Assembly: GCA_030268105.1 (NCBI GenBank)
Contig: BSDZ01000031.1
Coordinates: 62,001 to 126,000, forward strand
DNA length: 64,000 nt
Source: Volvox africanus
Taxonomy: Eukaryota; Chlorophyta; Chlorophyceae; Chlamydomonadales; Volvocaceae
Reading direction: 5' to 3'
Under the pieces are notes generated by a model. It searched no databases, was not told the DNA's origin, and saw only the letters and a list, made by a program, of their open reading frames with translations. A program made the translations under genes and the position numbers. Below are positions 48,101 to 60,861 of the stretch, in pieces (within the stretch, counting starts at the first letter, position 1; every line of letters begins with the position of its first letter).

Positions 48101-51100
48101 AAGTCCGCCACTGCCGGCGGAGGCAACCCCGACGTCGCAACACCGCCACCGCCGGCGGCGGTAATCGGGCCCACGAGGCGCCGCTCCAGGACATTTGCGG
48201 TACGGAAGACGTCCAGCACGGCCGGGCTGATGGTTTTAGCTGCGGAAAGGGCGCGGGAGGAGATCAGACCAGGGCGGGATGGGGGGAACAGAAGGAAGCG
48301 CGGGTGAGCATTGCGATGGATGCGATGGGAAATTCCTCTCCCTCCCTCCCAGTCCTTTTTTCCCGCCCAGCTGCTTCCTGCTGTTACTGACGCACACGTA
48401 TAGCCCGTCGTCTTTTGTTTGAAAGATCTACCCTGGGCAGCTGAGCACACACTCCTCATCTACTCTCCCACTCACGTATGCTAAGCCACGGCGCCAGGTA
48501 CTGCCCGTACAAGATGTGCATCTGCACCGCCGCCACCGCCAGCGCGGCGGGCATGTGAGGTGCCAGAGCAGGACAGAAGGTGTTGGCGTCGGCGTCGTGG
48601 ATGTCGTGGACGATGGAGGCCATTTCCAACAGCCGCGCCTCATCTGCAGCAGGGCAGAGCATGGCAGGTCGGGGCAGGGGGGGGGGGGGCAGAGCATGGC
48701 AGGGCGGGGGGGGCCAGAGGGGGAGGCAGAGCATGGCAGGGCGGGGCAGGGCAGGGTGGGGGCAGAGCAGGGCGGGGCGGGGCAGGGCGGGGCAGAGCAG
48801 GGCGGGGCGGGGCAACCCGGAGTGTAGGTGTCGTGTTTTGCCAGTCGGCGTGCTTGGTGTCAGCGTGTGCCTAGGTAATTGGCATCTTGGCCCTCCCCTC
48901 CCCGCACCCACTTGGCGCCCCCGGTTCCATTCTCGCCCGCATCTGCTGCTGGAACGAGGACGTGGCGCTCTTGCACACCGCCTCCACCAGCAACTCCGCC
49001 AACCTCTGGGGCCCGTCGCCCCGGCTCTTGCACGCGAAGACGAACACGTCCAGAAGCGCAGCCAGGTTCTCCCCTCTGTGAGCCAACGCGGGGAGAGGGG
49101 AAGGGATCATGATCGGCGCGGGTTTCATCCCTCATTTCAGGTGGAGTGTGGACATGTATGTGTGGGAGGGGAGGGACGGGGGGGGGCCGAGGCGGAAGCG
49201 AATGCGTGTTGCAATAAAAACGTTGGGAAGCATGGGATGAAGTGAGACGGGGAAGACGCGACGGCGGAATCAAGAGGATGTGGGACCTGGGGGAGGGCTG
49301 CTCTGGGGGCGGGACAATCGTACAAGATATGAGCCGCCGAGACCGACCGGCGAGGGGGCCGTCAACTATGCCTTCCTTCCGCAGCACCCTCTCCGCCCTC
49401 ACACAAGAAATCGGGCATATCCAGATAGCACCATTTCAAAACCAGGCATGACCGGTAACGCAGCGTGAACGAGCTGTGCGGATGTTCCCCTCCTCCCCCC
49501 TTTGTCCAGATCCACCCTTAAGGTCCCCTCCCCCCTTTGGCCAGCACCTTTCCTTGTTCGGCTCCCCCTATATCCCCTGTCCCGTCCCTTTCGTTCTTCC
49601 CCCTCCCCATCACACCTGGGGAATGCGACATGGTAGCTACACAGCCGGCCGTACACCCACTCCACAATGTGGTTGGCCACCTGGGAAGCCAACGCGCTGT
49701 CTCGCAAGAGCTCCTCCGCGGGGGGGGGGCCGCCGTCCAGGGCCAGGCCGAAGGTGTCGCTGCGTGTGGGAGGGGAGAGGTTTTACACGGGGGGGGGGGG
49801 GAAGCGGGGGCGAGGAAAGGGAGTTTGTGGATGCCGCCTGCGGGAATACGGTGATGGTTGAAGCTTAACGCATAAACTTAGGATTCGTGTTTTCGTGCAT
49901 GACTTTCGTGCATGGTTTTTTTTCTTGTACGGTTTGCAGAGCGAAACTGCAGATCAACAGTATGAGAAAACAGCCTGCCGCGAAACCGGTGCGGGGTTCT
50001 GTTCGCTCTCGCCCTTCTGGTGCCGAGGAAAACACAAGCTCTGAACTTAACATGGACAACTCCAGGGGATGGCTGCTAAAGAAGTGCACAGCGCACTCAC
50101 CTGCCCCGCAGCGGCGCCTCCGCGGCCGCTGTCGCAAGCTTCGCGATTTGCTGCTTAAGGTGCTTCACCAGGCGCTGCTCCTTACAGCCGGTGCCGACGT
50201 ACATGCTGAAGTGGACCCAGGCATTCACCTGCACATGGACGGACACAGGAGGACGGGAAACACGCTAGGTGTGGGAGAACTGGGGAAAAACACACACGCT
50301 TCAATCTTTCCCCTTTCCTCAAGTTCCGATTGCGATGTTTCGGTCATCTAGTTTCAGTATCTCCTTCCCACGCCCCCAGTGGGTGAGTCCGCGAAGCTTC
50401 GCCTTCACAGACAATACTGACTCCTCGTCACCCACCAATTCCGTCCTTCAGTGACGGGCCTTATCATCATCCCATTTCATCGTAACCCCTTCCTCCCTTT
50501 TTTTAAGGCATAAGCCCTTCCCCGGGCACAAGCTACGTGCACCATCCGTGTTCCGCATCCCAGTCCCAGTCCCCCAAAGTGCCAACCCTTGCACCGCCTT
50601 ACCGCCTGTGATGCTGAAGGGGAAAGCCCAAGCGCCGGAAAGAAAACACAATCCAAAAACTGCACGATCAGCGATGCCTCGTCGATGTAGATGCCCGCCT
50701 CTAGCGTGTCAAACAGCGCTGCGTGAGGAAGGCAAGGGGACAGCCGGAGGGGGCAGAACCGTATAAGGTGGGATGGGGCCTTTGCAGGTATAGCTGTTTT
50801 CACAACCTTTGAGCGTTCAATGATGTTCGCATTGGCTGCAGAAACTCGAGGGCCAGACGCGCATGCTACCGCTCTCTCCACCGGTCACTTCAAAACAAGG
50901 GACCCCCTTCGGGCCTGCCCTGCCCTGCCCAACCGTCCCATCAATCCGTATATCGAATACACCCGATCAAGCACGAGACGGTTTTTCCCGTAGAGCTCTC
51001 TCCGCCGCTAACTTCAACCAGAAACCGGCATTCGTTTAGTGCCAACCAGCCCAACAGCAACCACGAGTCCCCGACTGGCGCGCCCCGCAGCGGTGAACTC

Positions 51101-54100
51101 AACGCCTGCCGGCCCCGTAAGTACGGGATGAAACACATTGACCCCTTCCCACCCAGAAGATCCCAACCCTCCCTTTCACTTCCAACCTTCGTCTTCCCCA
51201 TCCCTTGCCCCCATCGCACTGAACCCAGCTCCTCACCTGTGACCAGTATCTCGCACAGCCTCACTCGCACTGCCCAAGGGAACTTCAGCACCGTGTTGCA
51301 GCCCGCGAGCAGCTGACCGGCAACGTCGGCGAACACGCGGGTTGCCTCGCCGTACTCGTCGTCATCATAGTCGGCCTCACCGCGCACGTCGGCACGTCGG
51401 GCGGCTCCGTGCATCCTTTCAACCAGATGGCCGATGAACGGGGACAGAGAGGGGGGAAGAGGGAAAGAAGCAGTAATGACGAACACAGGTCCCTCAATCT
51501 CCTCACGTGCTGTATGAGTGTCTGTGTGTATATTTACATGTGTGTGTGTCTGTATGTCTCTGTGTGGGTGGAGGGAGGCTTTCCTCCGCCCCGTATCCAT
51601 GTGAGTCGACCGAATAAGGACCTCCAGCCGGGTGATTCCAACCCCGTACCCCTCACAGCCCCCGCACTCATGCCGCAGTGCGTTACCGCCTCTCACCTCG
51701 CCAGCATCTTCTTCAGCTGCGCGTTGTCACCCGTCCACCCCGCCTCCACCGCAGTGGCCACTTGTCGCTCCAAAACCGCCACTGTGACGTCCTTCCACCT
51801 GAAAGCAAGTTGGTATGTGGGGGTTGGGTTGGGGTGGGGAGTCGAATAAACGAGGAGGCAAAAAGGGGGGGAAGAGCAGAGGAGGAATCCTCATCCAGTG
51901 TTTACTGAAGACCCACAGCACCATACACACCGCGAAACACACGTCACCCGCGCCATATGCCAGCCACGATCCCACCCACCAGATTCCTGCGTATTGGGTG
52001 ACTCCATCGCGGCTATGCTTCGTTTCCTATCCATCGCACTGCGTGCAGCGCAGCTCCTGACTTTGTTCCTCCTCTCAAGATAATGCTGGGTTACCCGCTT
52101 ACCTGCCGCCACTACTACCGCTGAAAAGGGTTCGTCAACTTCCATGATAACGCCGCTGCTAACGCCGCTGCTAAGAAAGCTAATCAACGGCTCAGATAAG
52201 AGAAGGTCCTAAAACCCCAGACCTGAGGAATCCCTGAAAGGCCTTTGTGGGGTTGACAGCCTCGAAGTCCGAGGGCCTTACGACGCTGATGAGCCGCAGC
52301 AGCAGCTCCAAAGAGGCCCTCTGACTGGGCCGCCAGCCGCCCGCACCTCCCGGGTCGCCGCCACTGAACACGGGGTGCGGCTGGTCGATCAGGTGCGGCT
52401 CGCCCCCTGCACCAGCCGCCAAGAGCGGAAGAAAGAGGGAGAGGGAGGGATTGGGAGGAAGGGAGAGAGGGAGAGAGGGAGGGACGTAACACATTTTTGG
52501 ATGCCAAGACCGCAACACGGAGGGACTACAGGGACGAGGTACGACAGAACAGGAGGGAAAGAAGGGAGTCTGCAAAACAATACGGGCAGACAGTCCGCCG
52601 GGACTTGCCACAAAGGTCCTGGAAGTCTGTCATTGCCCCTACCCATACACACACGCTCCCCTTCTCCACCGTGGCTAGCCCCGCAGTTGGGGCAATCCGC
52701 ATCCAGTGCCCTTCGTGTCCAATGCATCTCCTTCCGGCCGCCGCCGCCGTACCGGTGTAGCTCGTACTCCTTCGTAACACTCCTTGTGTCCTCATTATGT
52801 CTCATCGTGTTGAGCCTACGACTCATATCCTTGGGTTCCAGACGACCTAGGGTGACAATGCCCTCGTCCTTGTATTGCGAATTGCATCTCACCCTCTCCC
52901 CAAACCCTCGATTTTCCCCTCCCACCTGGCTGCAAATGTTTCAGCACCCGGGATACATCCACCGCATGCGCCTCATCAATAAGCAGCTGCTGCCTCATGA
53001 GGGGCAGAAGGGCGTTGTCCTGGAGGTTGCCAGTGCCTCCAGCCACTGCGGCGAATAGCAGGTAGGCCAGGTTCCGGAGCTGGTCGTCCGTCTGGCCTGA
53101 GGGTCACGAGGGGGAGGACGGCCCGCGGTATGGAAAGGAAAATTCCACACTGGAGGGGGACACGAGCGCGGCACACACGGACACCGGGCATTGTCAAATC
53201 ATCGACCACCCCACCACCACCCCCACCATCATCATCATCATCACGGGTCAAAGCGGAGCTCTCACACCCCCGCCCCCTCCCCCCAGGTCCCGCTCCGGCC
53301 TCTCGCCGCCTTCCTCGCTGTTCCCCAGGCTACTTCCGAGAAACCCCAACCCGCCTACCCAAACCAGTATACATGGCATTCAAAAGCGGCACTGCACTTC
53401 GTTTTCTGCGCATCAGGGGGTCTCCCGTCCTCACGTTACGTCGCTCAACCCCAGACCAAAACGACGACTGTCAATCCCAGCTCCCTCCTTCCCGCATGTG
53501 GGGCTGCCCTTACCCGTTTCGAGCTGCGGCAGGTCAAGACGTGGCGGCTGCTGAGGGCCCCACCCAGCGCCGTCCGCCGCCTCGCCTCGCGGCCCCACCG
53601 CTGCCCCGTCCACGTCCGCCCGTCGCCGTGAGGACCCGTCGATCAGGCCGGCGGCGTTGCGCTGTGGCGACGACGATGCCGTCGTGCTGTATGACAACTT
53701 CGTGGTGGTCGAGAGGGCGGTCACCGGCGGCTCGCTGGCGCCGCCAGCTGCGGCGCCGCCAGCTCCTCCCCCATTCTTTTGGAAGGCACCGCACGCACAC
53801 ATACGTGAGGCCAGCGAAGAGGACAGTCCGGGGGGAGGACACAGTGAGAGGATAAGAGTGCGACGCTCACCGCAATCAGACTGAAGTACACAACGTAAAG
53901 AACACATCCGGCTTTCTTCTGAGCTTCACCTTCCATATGTACACATAAATTCTGACCCGCCTACTGGCAGCTCGTCCCTCCATCTGCCGCAACCTCACCC
54001 CGCCAAGTCATTTTGATCAAGTAGCCCCATTTTCTCTATTGCAGCTGCTCTGCCCACTCTTCAACATCGCCCGTTGATCGCTTGCCATTGGGCAGGAGCC

Positions 54101-54862
54101 CTCGCAACCTTCCCCGCAGGGCTGGGGCTTCGCGGCACCTTCCATGATACCGTGTAGCTTTGCACACACAAATATCCCTATTTCAGTTGGCTTTCTTAGC
54201 TTCCTTAGCACATCGACCAGGTGCATCCAGATGCAGATCCCCTCATGGCTTCAATGAGGTCAGCAGGACGGGACGGGACGCCGGAGAGCCTTACCGAACA
54301 TGTCCCGTACCCTCCCTAAGCTTTCCTCCTCCCTCCCGCCGAAGCTCCGAAACCGACAGATTACCTCCGCCCTACCCCAAACCTGCAGCTTCTGCTGCTA
54401 GCAGCAGCTGGTAGCTGCGCCTCACCAGCGACCCTTTCTTCTTGCCAAATATGGCAGAGTCTGATGCCGAGATTGTGCCGTTGGAAGGCCGGGCAGGGGG
54501 CTTATGGAACGGGTTAGCGCCACCGCTACCGCTCGTGCCCACCCCGCCAACACCACCACCGCTGACACCACTCCCGCCGCCGCCAGTCACTGAAAAGGGG
54601 TTCTCTCCGGAGGCGTGTGGAGCGTGACGAGATCCCGTAGGGTTCTGGACGAAGGGGTTCTCGCCACCACCGCCTCCAAGAGAGCCATTTGAGGCACTCG
54701 CCGATAATGCCGCTGGTGTCTGGCCAAAAGGGTTTTCGGAGCTGCCAGCGACACTGCCGGAAGGCCCTCGACTATTGACAGGAACCAAATCGCCAGGGCC
54801 GGGACCGTTGGCACTGAGGGGCGAGGCGGGCAGCATGATCCGTGCCAGCTCCAAGATGCCAC
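42166..54862 (-). CDS. MUN-domain (PATROL1/DUF810-like) vesicle-trafficking protein
   Basis: A very long leftward gene with at least 18 exons. Precisely placed exons: 54862-54426, 53096-52926, 43996-43811, 43380-43306, 42713-42570 and 42324-42166. Others lie near 52410-52215, 51800-51697, 51420-51240, 50720-50640, 50230-50110, 49760-49620, 49080-48915, 48650-48480, 48240-48045, 47550-47480, 47190-47030 and 46710-46630. Motifs that align in order with plant PATROL1: GGILELAR, LFDTLEAGIYIDE, NAWVHFSMYVGTG, HIVEWVYGRLCSYH, FCPALAPHMPAALAVA, WTARALQTEKWKP, AIEVSRMTMEALDALYGMD, LIPPVPQPVRYKK, VVFWDQRTPWLELLYRH, LLDGGPCRWFMPAD, GDGLDRELID, and the terminal STILRVLVHRPER / YKLPKKAK. PATROL1 is a Munc13-related tether that delivers a plasma-membrane proton pump. 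Four NPF tripeptides occur near the N-terminus. The first exon (about 55 residues in plants) and the exons between 54.4 and 53.1 kb are unresolved. Confidence 0.88.
43401..43426 (+). repeat. (GT)n microsatellite
   Basis: A TGTGTG run with two imperfect units, in an intron of the MUN-domain gene just upstream (on the minus strand) of exon 43380-43306. Confidence 0.9.
47958..48018 (+). repeat. TCTCTG-type repeat
   Basis: An array of TGTCTCTCTC units in an intron of the MUN-domain gene. On the minus strand it gives a spurious Arg/Glu-rich frame. Confidence 0.9.
48655..48815 (+). repeat. G-rich minisatellite
   Basis: Repeated GCAGAGCATGGCAGG and GCGGGGCAGGGC units, including a run of about twelve G, in an intron of the MUN-domain gene. 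Multiple G-tracts on the plus strand could form a quadruplex. Confidence 0.85.
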
Positions 54863-56431
54863 CTGGCGTAAGGTGGGGGTTTATGGCATATATGCTCAAG
54901 CTGTAAGCTGCGCGTGTACATATGCGAGTGATAGGCTGGGCAGGATTGGTGTTTTAGGGACCGGAGGGTGTTCTGTTCTGGATATTCAGTGCTTGGTATT
55001 CTGGATTTGGAGAGCACAGGGAGGGAGAAGAGATGCGAGCATGCAAGGCTACTGGGTTTTAATAGAGTTACGTTGCCCCCAGCGGACATTGTAACAGTGG
55101 GTAAGACTGTTACGATACTTGCCGTGTTGCAGCTGCTTGACAAGGGCTGTGATGTTCAGTTGATCAAGGACCCGGGGCTCGTAGAGAGAAGTTTGGGGAG
55201 CTGCCACCACTCGCCCACCGCGCCGGGCATGCTCCTATCCAGCGCATGGGCGAAGATAGAATGTGGTAGCGTAAGTCCTTTAAAGCTAAACCCAAAGATG
55301 CGCCAGCAAGTATTCGAACATTCTGAATCCAGTGCTGCGAGCTGCCACAACGCACCTTGAGCACATATTCGAGCAGCTCCCGACGTTCTGACCACACATC
55401 TCGGTTCATTCTCCTTCTGATCAGCTAGACGTTTATTGTACTAAAATAGTTATATCTTTGGGTGCATTCTTCGGTACAATATGTATGCACCAACAAGAAA
55501 GGCCAAGAGCAGATAGGGAAGGTTTAAACGTCTATGATAATTCAATAACTTCGATAAAGTGTAGGTCACAGAGGGCTTCTTATTTGCCCATCTGCGCCGT
55601 CCACAGTTCCGCTTGATAGTCAATTTCAAAGCGAGGGCCTCCCAACCAACTGAACGGTCTTTCGTTTTCGGCTTATTGCCAAAAACATGCCGTATTGTTC
55701 ACGCATTCGGATTAAACAATCATTTGACTGCTAGTCGCGCATCAGTTCTCAACCTCGCCGAGGCGAGCGGCTCTGCATGTTTGGAGTTGCAGCCAGGATG
55801 CTTAAAACATCATTTCGTTGTCCAAAGGGATGCAAGTCGTCTTTCACGGCGTGTAAGCAGCAGCGTAGCAGGTTGCATCGGCGGCCGTCGTGCATGAATG
55901 AAACCACGAGCGGCTCGAACGCGGTTGTCATTATGCGAGGTTAACATTTTCTAATCCATGATAGCACATAGATAGAATAATTCAACTTCTCTAGCAATTA
56001 GGAATATGGAAAGGAGTACACTAGTGTTCGGGTTGTACAATTTTCCACACTAAACCGCAGCTATAAGTTGCAATATCTGTGATCACCTATCTGAAATCCA
56101 TCACCTACCTCACCACTCTTGGTTCGATTCCAGGTCCATGGCTGATTTCAGTTTCCAATAGTGCATTGTATTCTCGCTCCAGGTCCAACCAGCATCACGA
56201 AAGTTGCCGCCGAATTGACCCATTACAGCCTTATGACAGCCGCAGCCGCTGTAGCCGTGTGCGAATTACGTCACGAGTTCTCCTTCAGGCCCTGTTCGCA
56301 TGGCCATCATCCCTCGTCATGTGTCCCCTCATTCTTCATGCTGTTCCAACCGCCGTCATAAACCTTTACCACCAAGAGTACCTTCCCCTGGAGCTGACTA
56401 CTGCTGCCGCGGCCTCTGACCTGGACCGCAG
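54863..56431. other. Divergent 5' region between MUN-domain and dihydroorotase genes
   Basis: It should contain the missing first exons of both flanking genes and their promoters. A plus-strand frame with ATG at 56233 (MTAAAAVAVCELRHEF) could be part of the dihydroorotase transit peptide, but no donor joins it in the right phase. Sequence at 55400-56050 is AT-rich with no recognisable content. Confidence 0.4.
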
Positions 56432-59400
56432 GCGCTTATAGCACGTCACGCCCTCCCTTGACCAAAGCCCCCCTTGCTGCTGCTGCTGCGGCGGCGGCGG
56501 CGGCTTCGGCAGCGGCGGATGCCCTGCCATCCCTGACAATCACACGGCCCGACGATTGGCACCTCCATGTCCGTGACGGCCAGCCCATGCGGGTGAGCAA
56601 CGGCCGCTGCGGGATTGGGGCTGCAGTCCCGGGTCTGTGTGAGGGATCGCGGGCAGGGGGGGTGTAGACAATCTCGGGAGAAAGGTCGGCCTGTGGGCAT
56701 TCATAGTCTTAGGACATTACCGCAGCCAGCACGCTACTCGTGGGGCCCCATCCCCTCTCCCCTAGGCCCGCTATTCCCCTGGGGTGGCTAGGGTTTTCAT
56801 TGGTTTTATTGGTTACAATGGTTAAATTGGTTAACAATGAAATAACAAATTCTTGATCTCTCCCGGTTTGTCAGGACGTGGTTCCGCACACAGCCCGCCA
56901 CTTCGGTCGTGCGATCATCATGCCCAATCTAGTGCCCCCCATCAACAACACGCAGGCGGTATGTGGGATGGATCCAAGTGAATAGTGGAGGGGAGCATGG
57001 TGAGCAATGTCTGTCTGAATGTGTGTGAGGGAGCGAGCGGGGCCTCTTCTTCAGCACCCTGTAGGGTGAGAATGCAGCCCCCTACCTGAGCCGCGAGGAC
57101 GGGTGATGGCATATTGGGGCCTTTCGCATCGGCTCATCGGGTCGCAGTGGCCTCCGCTGTCCCTATGTCCGCACACCGCCTCCTGCTGCCAGTCCCACGA
57201 TGAGATCCACTTCCACTTCCCACCGCTCCCGGCCCCCATCCCCACCTGCCGCCCAAACCCCCGCTCCCGGCACGTCAGGCGTTGGCCTACAAGGTGCGGA
57301 TTCAGGACGCGATTCCCTCCGGCTCCCCTTTCACGCCGCTCATGACGCTCTACCTGACCGACAGGTAATGGGTAACGGGGGGGGACCGTCCCCCGTCAGC
57401 AGCGTCTGCGAGGAACCCCCTTCCTCATGTCCCCCTTTCCTTGAGGAGGGGGGCCCACTGGTTGTCACTGGGGGCAGATCCACACGGGCAGTACTTGCCC
57501 CGGTGTGTGTGTTTTTACGGCATCACCAGCATCATCTAACCATTAACTTCGCCTCGTGCATCCATCTAATTTGGATCCTGATTCCGTCCAACCACCAACC
57601 ACACGCCAGGACATCTCAGGAGGACGTGTATCGTGCCAAGGAAGCAGGCATCGTGGCATTCAAGATGTATCCAGCGGGTGCGCGTACGGGGTTACCGAGA
57701 GCAATACAGGGCGGCAGGGTGGCAGAGAGACAATGCATGGGGAGCGACATAGTGTGTGTGTATTGTGCAGGGTGGCTCGACTCTCCCCGCCAGCAACCCC
57801 TAACCTCCAATAACAACAAACACCTGGTTCGGGATGTGACTCATTTGAAGTAGGGGGGGGCGGGCGAACCACGCTAGGGTGCGCTTGAGGGTTTGGTTTC
57901 GGAGCGGTCATTCCAGTTGGTGTCCGGTCGAGCGAGGCCCTTGTGGCACAGAGGGAGTACGTCCCTCGCCGTTCAGCATTTGGTTATTCGTTACCGAAGT
58001 GAAATGTGAATTGTGGATCGTGCACATGACCGTACATTCACCCCCTTCCCACTGCTCCTCCTCCCCCTCGCAGGCGCCACCACCAACTCAGACTCCGGCG
58101 TGACTGATTTGAACAAACCCCTGGCCGCACTCAAGGTGGGCCCCGGGCCGTGGGGGAGAAGGGGAGAGGGAATGCGGCAGGGGCTGTAAGCGGGTAACTG
58201 CACTCGCTCCTTAACCCCCTCCCCCCCTGGTGTGGTGCGTGGGCTGCCCTCGCTGCGCCACAGCCACTGCGGCCTCCTTTCCTCCCCTCAAGGACTTTTC
58301 GGGATATTAGATGAATGGCATGCATCCCCGCGATGCTTCTCCAGCGCCCAATGGCTCAGTTCTTAGCCGGTATCAGCTGGTTGATGGGGCCGAATATCCC
58401 TGTGTCGTTTGATCGCAATCTGGCCGGTGTATGCAATCGCGTGCCGCAGGCCATGGCGGAGGCAGATGTACTGCTGCTCGTACACGGCGAGGTGACGGAC
58501 CCCCACGTGGACATGTTCGATCGAGAGGCTGTCTTCATTCAACAAAAGCTGGTGAGGGACCCCCGAGGCCCACATCCGAGATCTGGGGCTGTATTGGGGG
58601 GTGCCCCGGGCGGAGGTAGCTGCGCGCTCTCGGTTATTGAGCCCTCTGCCGGCCCTTTGAGCCGTTATATCACGTGATCCCTGCAGAGGAGGAGGGGGGG
58701 ATAGGGGCAATACGTTCCAGGCATCGCTCCAGGGCGGGACTCCAGGTCCATTCCATTGGCGGCAGTTTCTCGGCACTGGGCTAATGTGCCCCTCCCCTTC
58801 TTTTATCCATGCAAGTGCAAGCGTGTTTGCATCCCGGATAGCGTGTTTGCATTCATTCTTGGCAGCGATGAAGGGGAGCCGGGGGACCCCGACCGGTGTT
58901 TCCTCTACGCCTGCCACATCTGTTCACTCACCACCACGACCTCTCCCCGTTCATCCGGCTGTTCATACATTTCTTGCTTGCCGAACCGCAAGCTTGACCC
59001 GGCCCCCCAAAGGCAAACGCATGCGCACTGACACACACCTCCTTGCGCCGTATTTTGCAGCTTCCACTTCTGGACCAGGTTCCGGAGCTTAAGGTCGTTA
59101 TGGAGCATATCACCACTAAGGACGCGGTGAGTGGACGTTTGCGGGTGAAGATGGTGGTGGTGGTGGTTTAGGATAAATACTTCCCGCCGTTCCTCTTCCT
59201 CCCCGTGGCTCGCTTCAAAAACCCCAACACGCACATAAACGCGCACATACACACACACACACATACACACGCACATACACGTTCGTGCGGCTGCCCGCCC
59301 TTGGCTCGTAGGCCGAGTTCGTAGCCTCCGCACCGCCCAGCGTGGCCGCCACCATCACACCGCAGCACATGCTGCTCAACCGCAACGCTCTCTTCGCCAC

Positions 59401-59744
59401 GGGCCTGCGACCACACAACTACTGCCTGCCCATCCTCAAGCGGGAGAAGCACCGTGAGTGGGGACCGCGACGGTTTAGAGCCGCGGAGCCAGGAGCCAAT
59501 GAGCCGTAACGCGAAGAGCGGACAGAGGCGCGCGCGACCCCTGGGGCCCAGGGGTCATTGCTACCTGCGCAATTTGGGTTTCGGCTCATTGACCCCACAC
59601 CCATCCACACCACACCAACGGCTCTGGGTGGCTCACTTTCCCATCGCTTTTTCCTCGATATGGTGTCTTGGTATACCTTCTCACGTTCTCTCTTTCGTGA
59701 CCACGTCCATGTTTCATCGCTGTCTGTGACCATTGTCCTGTCAG

Positions 59745-59789
<45 letters not shown>

Positions 59790-60763
59790 AACACAAACAC
59801 ACACACACACACAAACACACAAACACGCACACAAACACACAAACACGCACATTTGTCTCAGCTCTTCCCGTCTTAAAAGCTTCGGGAGGGTGCTGCGACA
59901 TCGAGAAGCGGCGCTGTCGGGATCCACCATACCCCTCCTTCCGATCCCGATAACGGCCCCGCAACCGTGCTCCAGGGGAGGCGGTCATGGCAGCCGCCAC
60001 TAGCGGCAGCCCCAAGTTCTTCCTGGGCACGGACAGCGCGCCGCACGCAAAGCATGCCAAGGTGGGGACAGCAATAAGAGGGGGGGATGAAGGTGGAGGT
60101 GGTGGCGCCGGTATCTTCCGTCGCTGCCACTCGGCCATGAATGGCCTCCAGGGTGGACTCCAGGGTCTGCTGCTGATCCCAATGCCTTGACTCCAAACAT
60201 GCGAGCCCAACACGTACGGCACGCAGGAATCCGCATGTGGCTGCGCGGGGATGTTCAGCGCGCCGGTGGCACTGGGCATTTACGCCACCGCCTTTGAGAA
60301 GGCGGGGGCGCTGGACAAACTGGAAGGGTTCGCCAGGTGCGTCGAGGGAGGGTCAGGGCGGGGCGGGGCAGGGTACCTCCCTGAGTCCCTCTTCTGTACG
60401 GTGTGTATGGGTGTGTATACAGCACCTTTCAAACCGGTACACGGCCTTTGCTACGTCCGCGTGACTCACGGCCACCGCCCAATGCGCGACCGATTCGTGA
60501 CGCGGACCAGGTCTGTCGCATACGTACCACATCATCTCTCATGTCCTTCTGCTGCCGCCTCCCTCCCCTCCCGCGCTGTTCGTCTCCCTCCCGCGCTGTG
60601 CAGCTTCCACGGACCAGATTTCTACGGCCTGCCTCGTAACAGCGGCAAGGTGACACTCGTGCGGCGACCGCAGCGGGTACCTGACAGCTATGTGTTCGGT
60701 GAGAGCGAGGTGGTGCCCATGTGGGCAGGGGAAGACGTTCCCTGGAGCGTACTGGATGAATAA
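56432..60763 (+). CDS. PYR4: Dihydroorotase (homodimeric PyrC type)
   Basis: Catalyses carbamoyl-aspartate to dihydroorotate, the third step of de novo UMP synthesis. Eleven exons in perfect phase: 56432-56592, 56875-56958, 57279-57364, 57610-57677, 58074-58135, 58450-58551, 59061-59126, 59312-59453, 59976-60061, 60227-60336 and 60604-60763, about 375 residues. Metal and active-site residues are present: HLHVRDG (His-x-His), the Lys of [10 protein letters not shown] (normally carboxylated), the His of LLVHGEV, the His of [11 protein letters not shown] and the Asp of [15 protein letters not shown]. Other family text: [47 protein letters not shown]. The first listed exon is entered after CCGCAG with two bases and carries an Ala run ([15 protein letters not shown]), so an upstream exon must supply the ATG and a transit peptide, as expected for plastid or mitochondrial targeting in plants and algae. 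TGTAA occurs at 61230-61234. Confidence 0.95.
59744..59850 (+). repeat. (TC)n followed by (CA)n microsatellite
   Basis: A pure TC run passes into ACAC and ACACAAAC units within the dihydroorotase intron between exons 59312-59453 and 59976-60061. Confidence 0.95.
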
Positions 60764-60830
60764 AGTCTTATCCATGGCGGGAGTTGTCACAGTGGTGGCG
60801 GCGGGCTCCTGCCATGCGAGTATTGGTCTA

Positions 60831-60861
<31 letters not shown>

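Noticed and set aside
47795..48459. Arg/Glu-rich minus frames (RERQRERQRE)
   Set aside because: Translation of the TCTCTG intronic repeat.
56106..56135. tRNA T-arm-like sequence (TTGGTTCGATTCCAGG)
   Set aside because: The T-stem pairs, but there is no D-arm consensus or matching acceptor stem at the right distance upstream.
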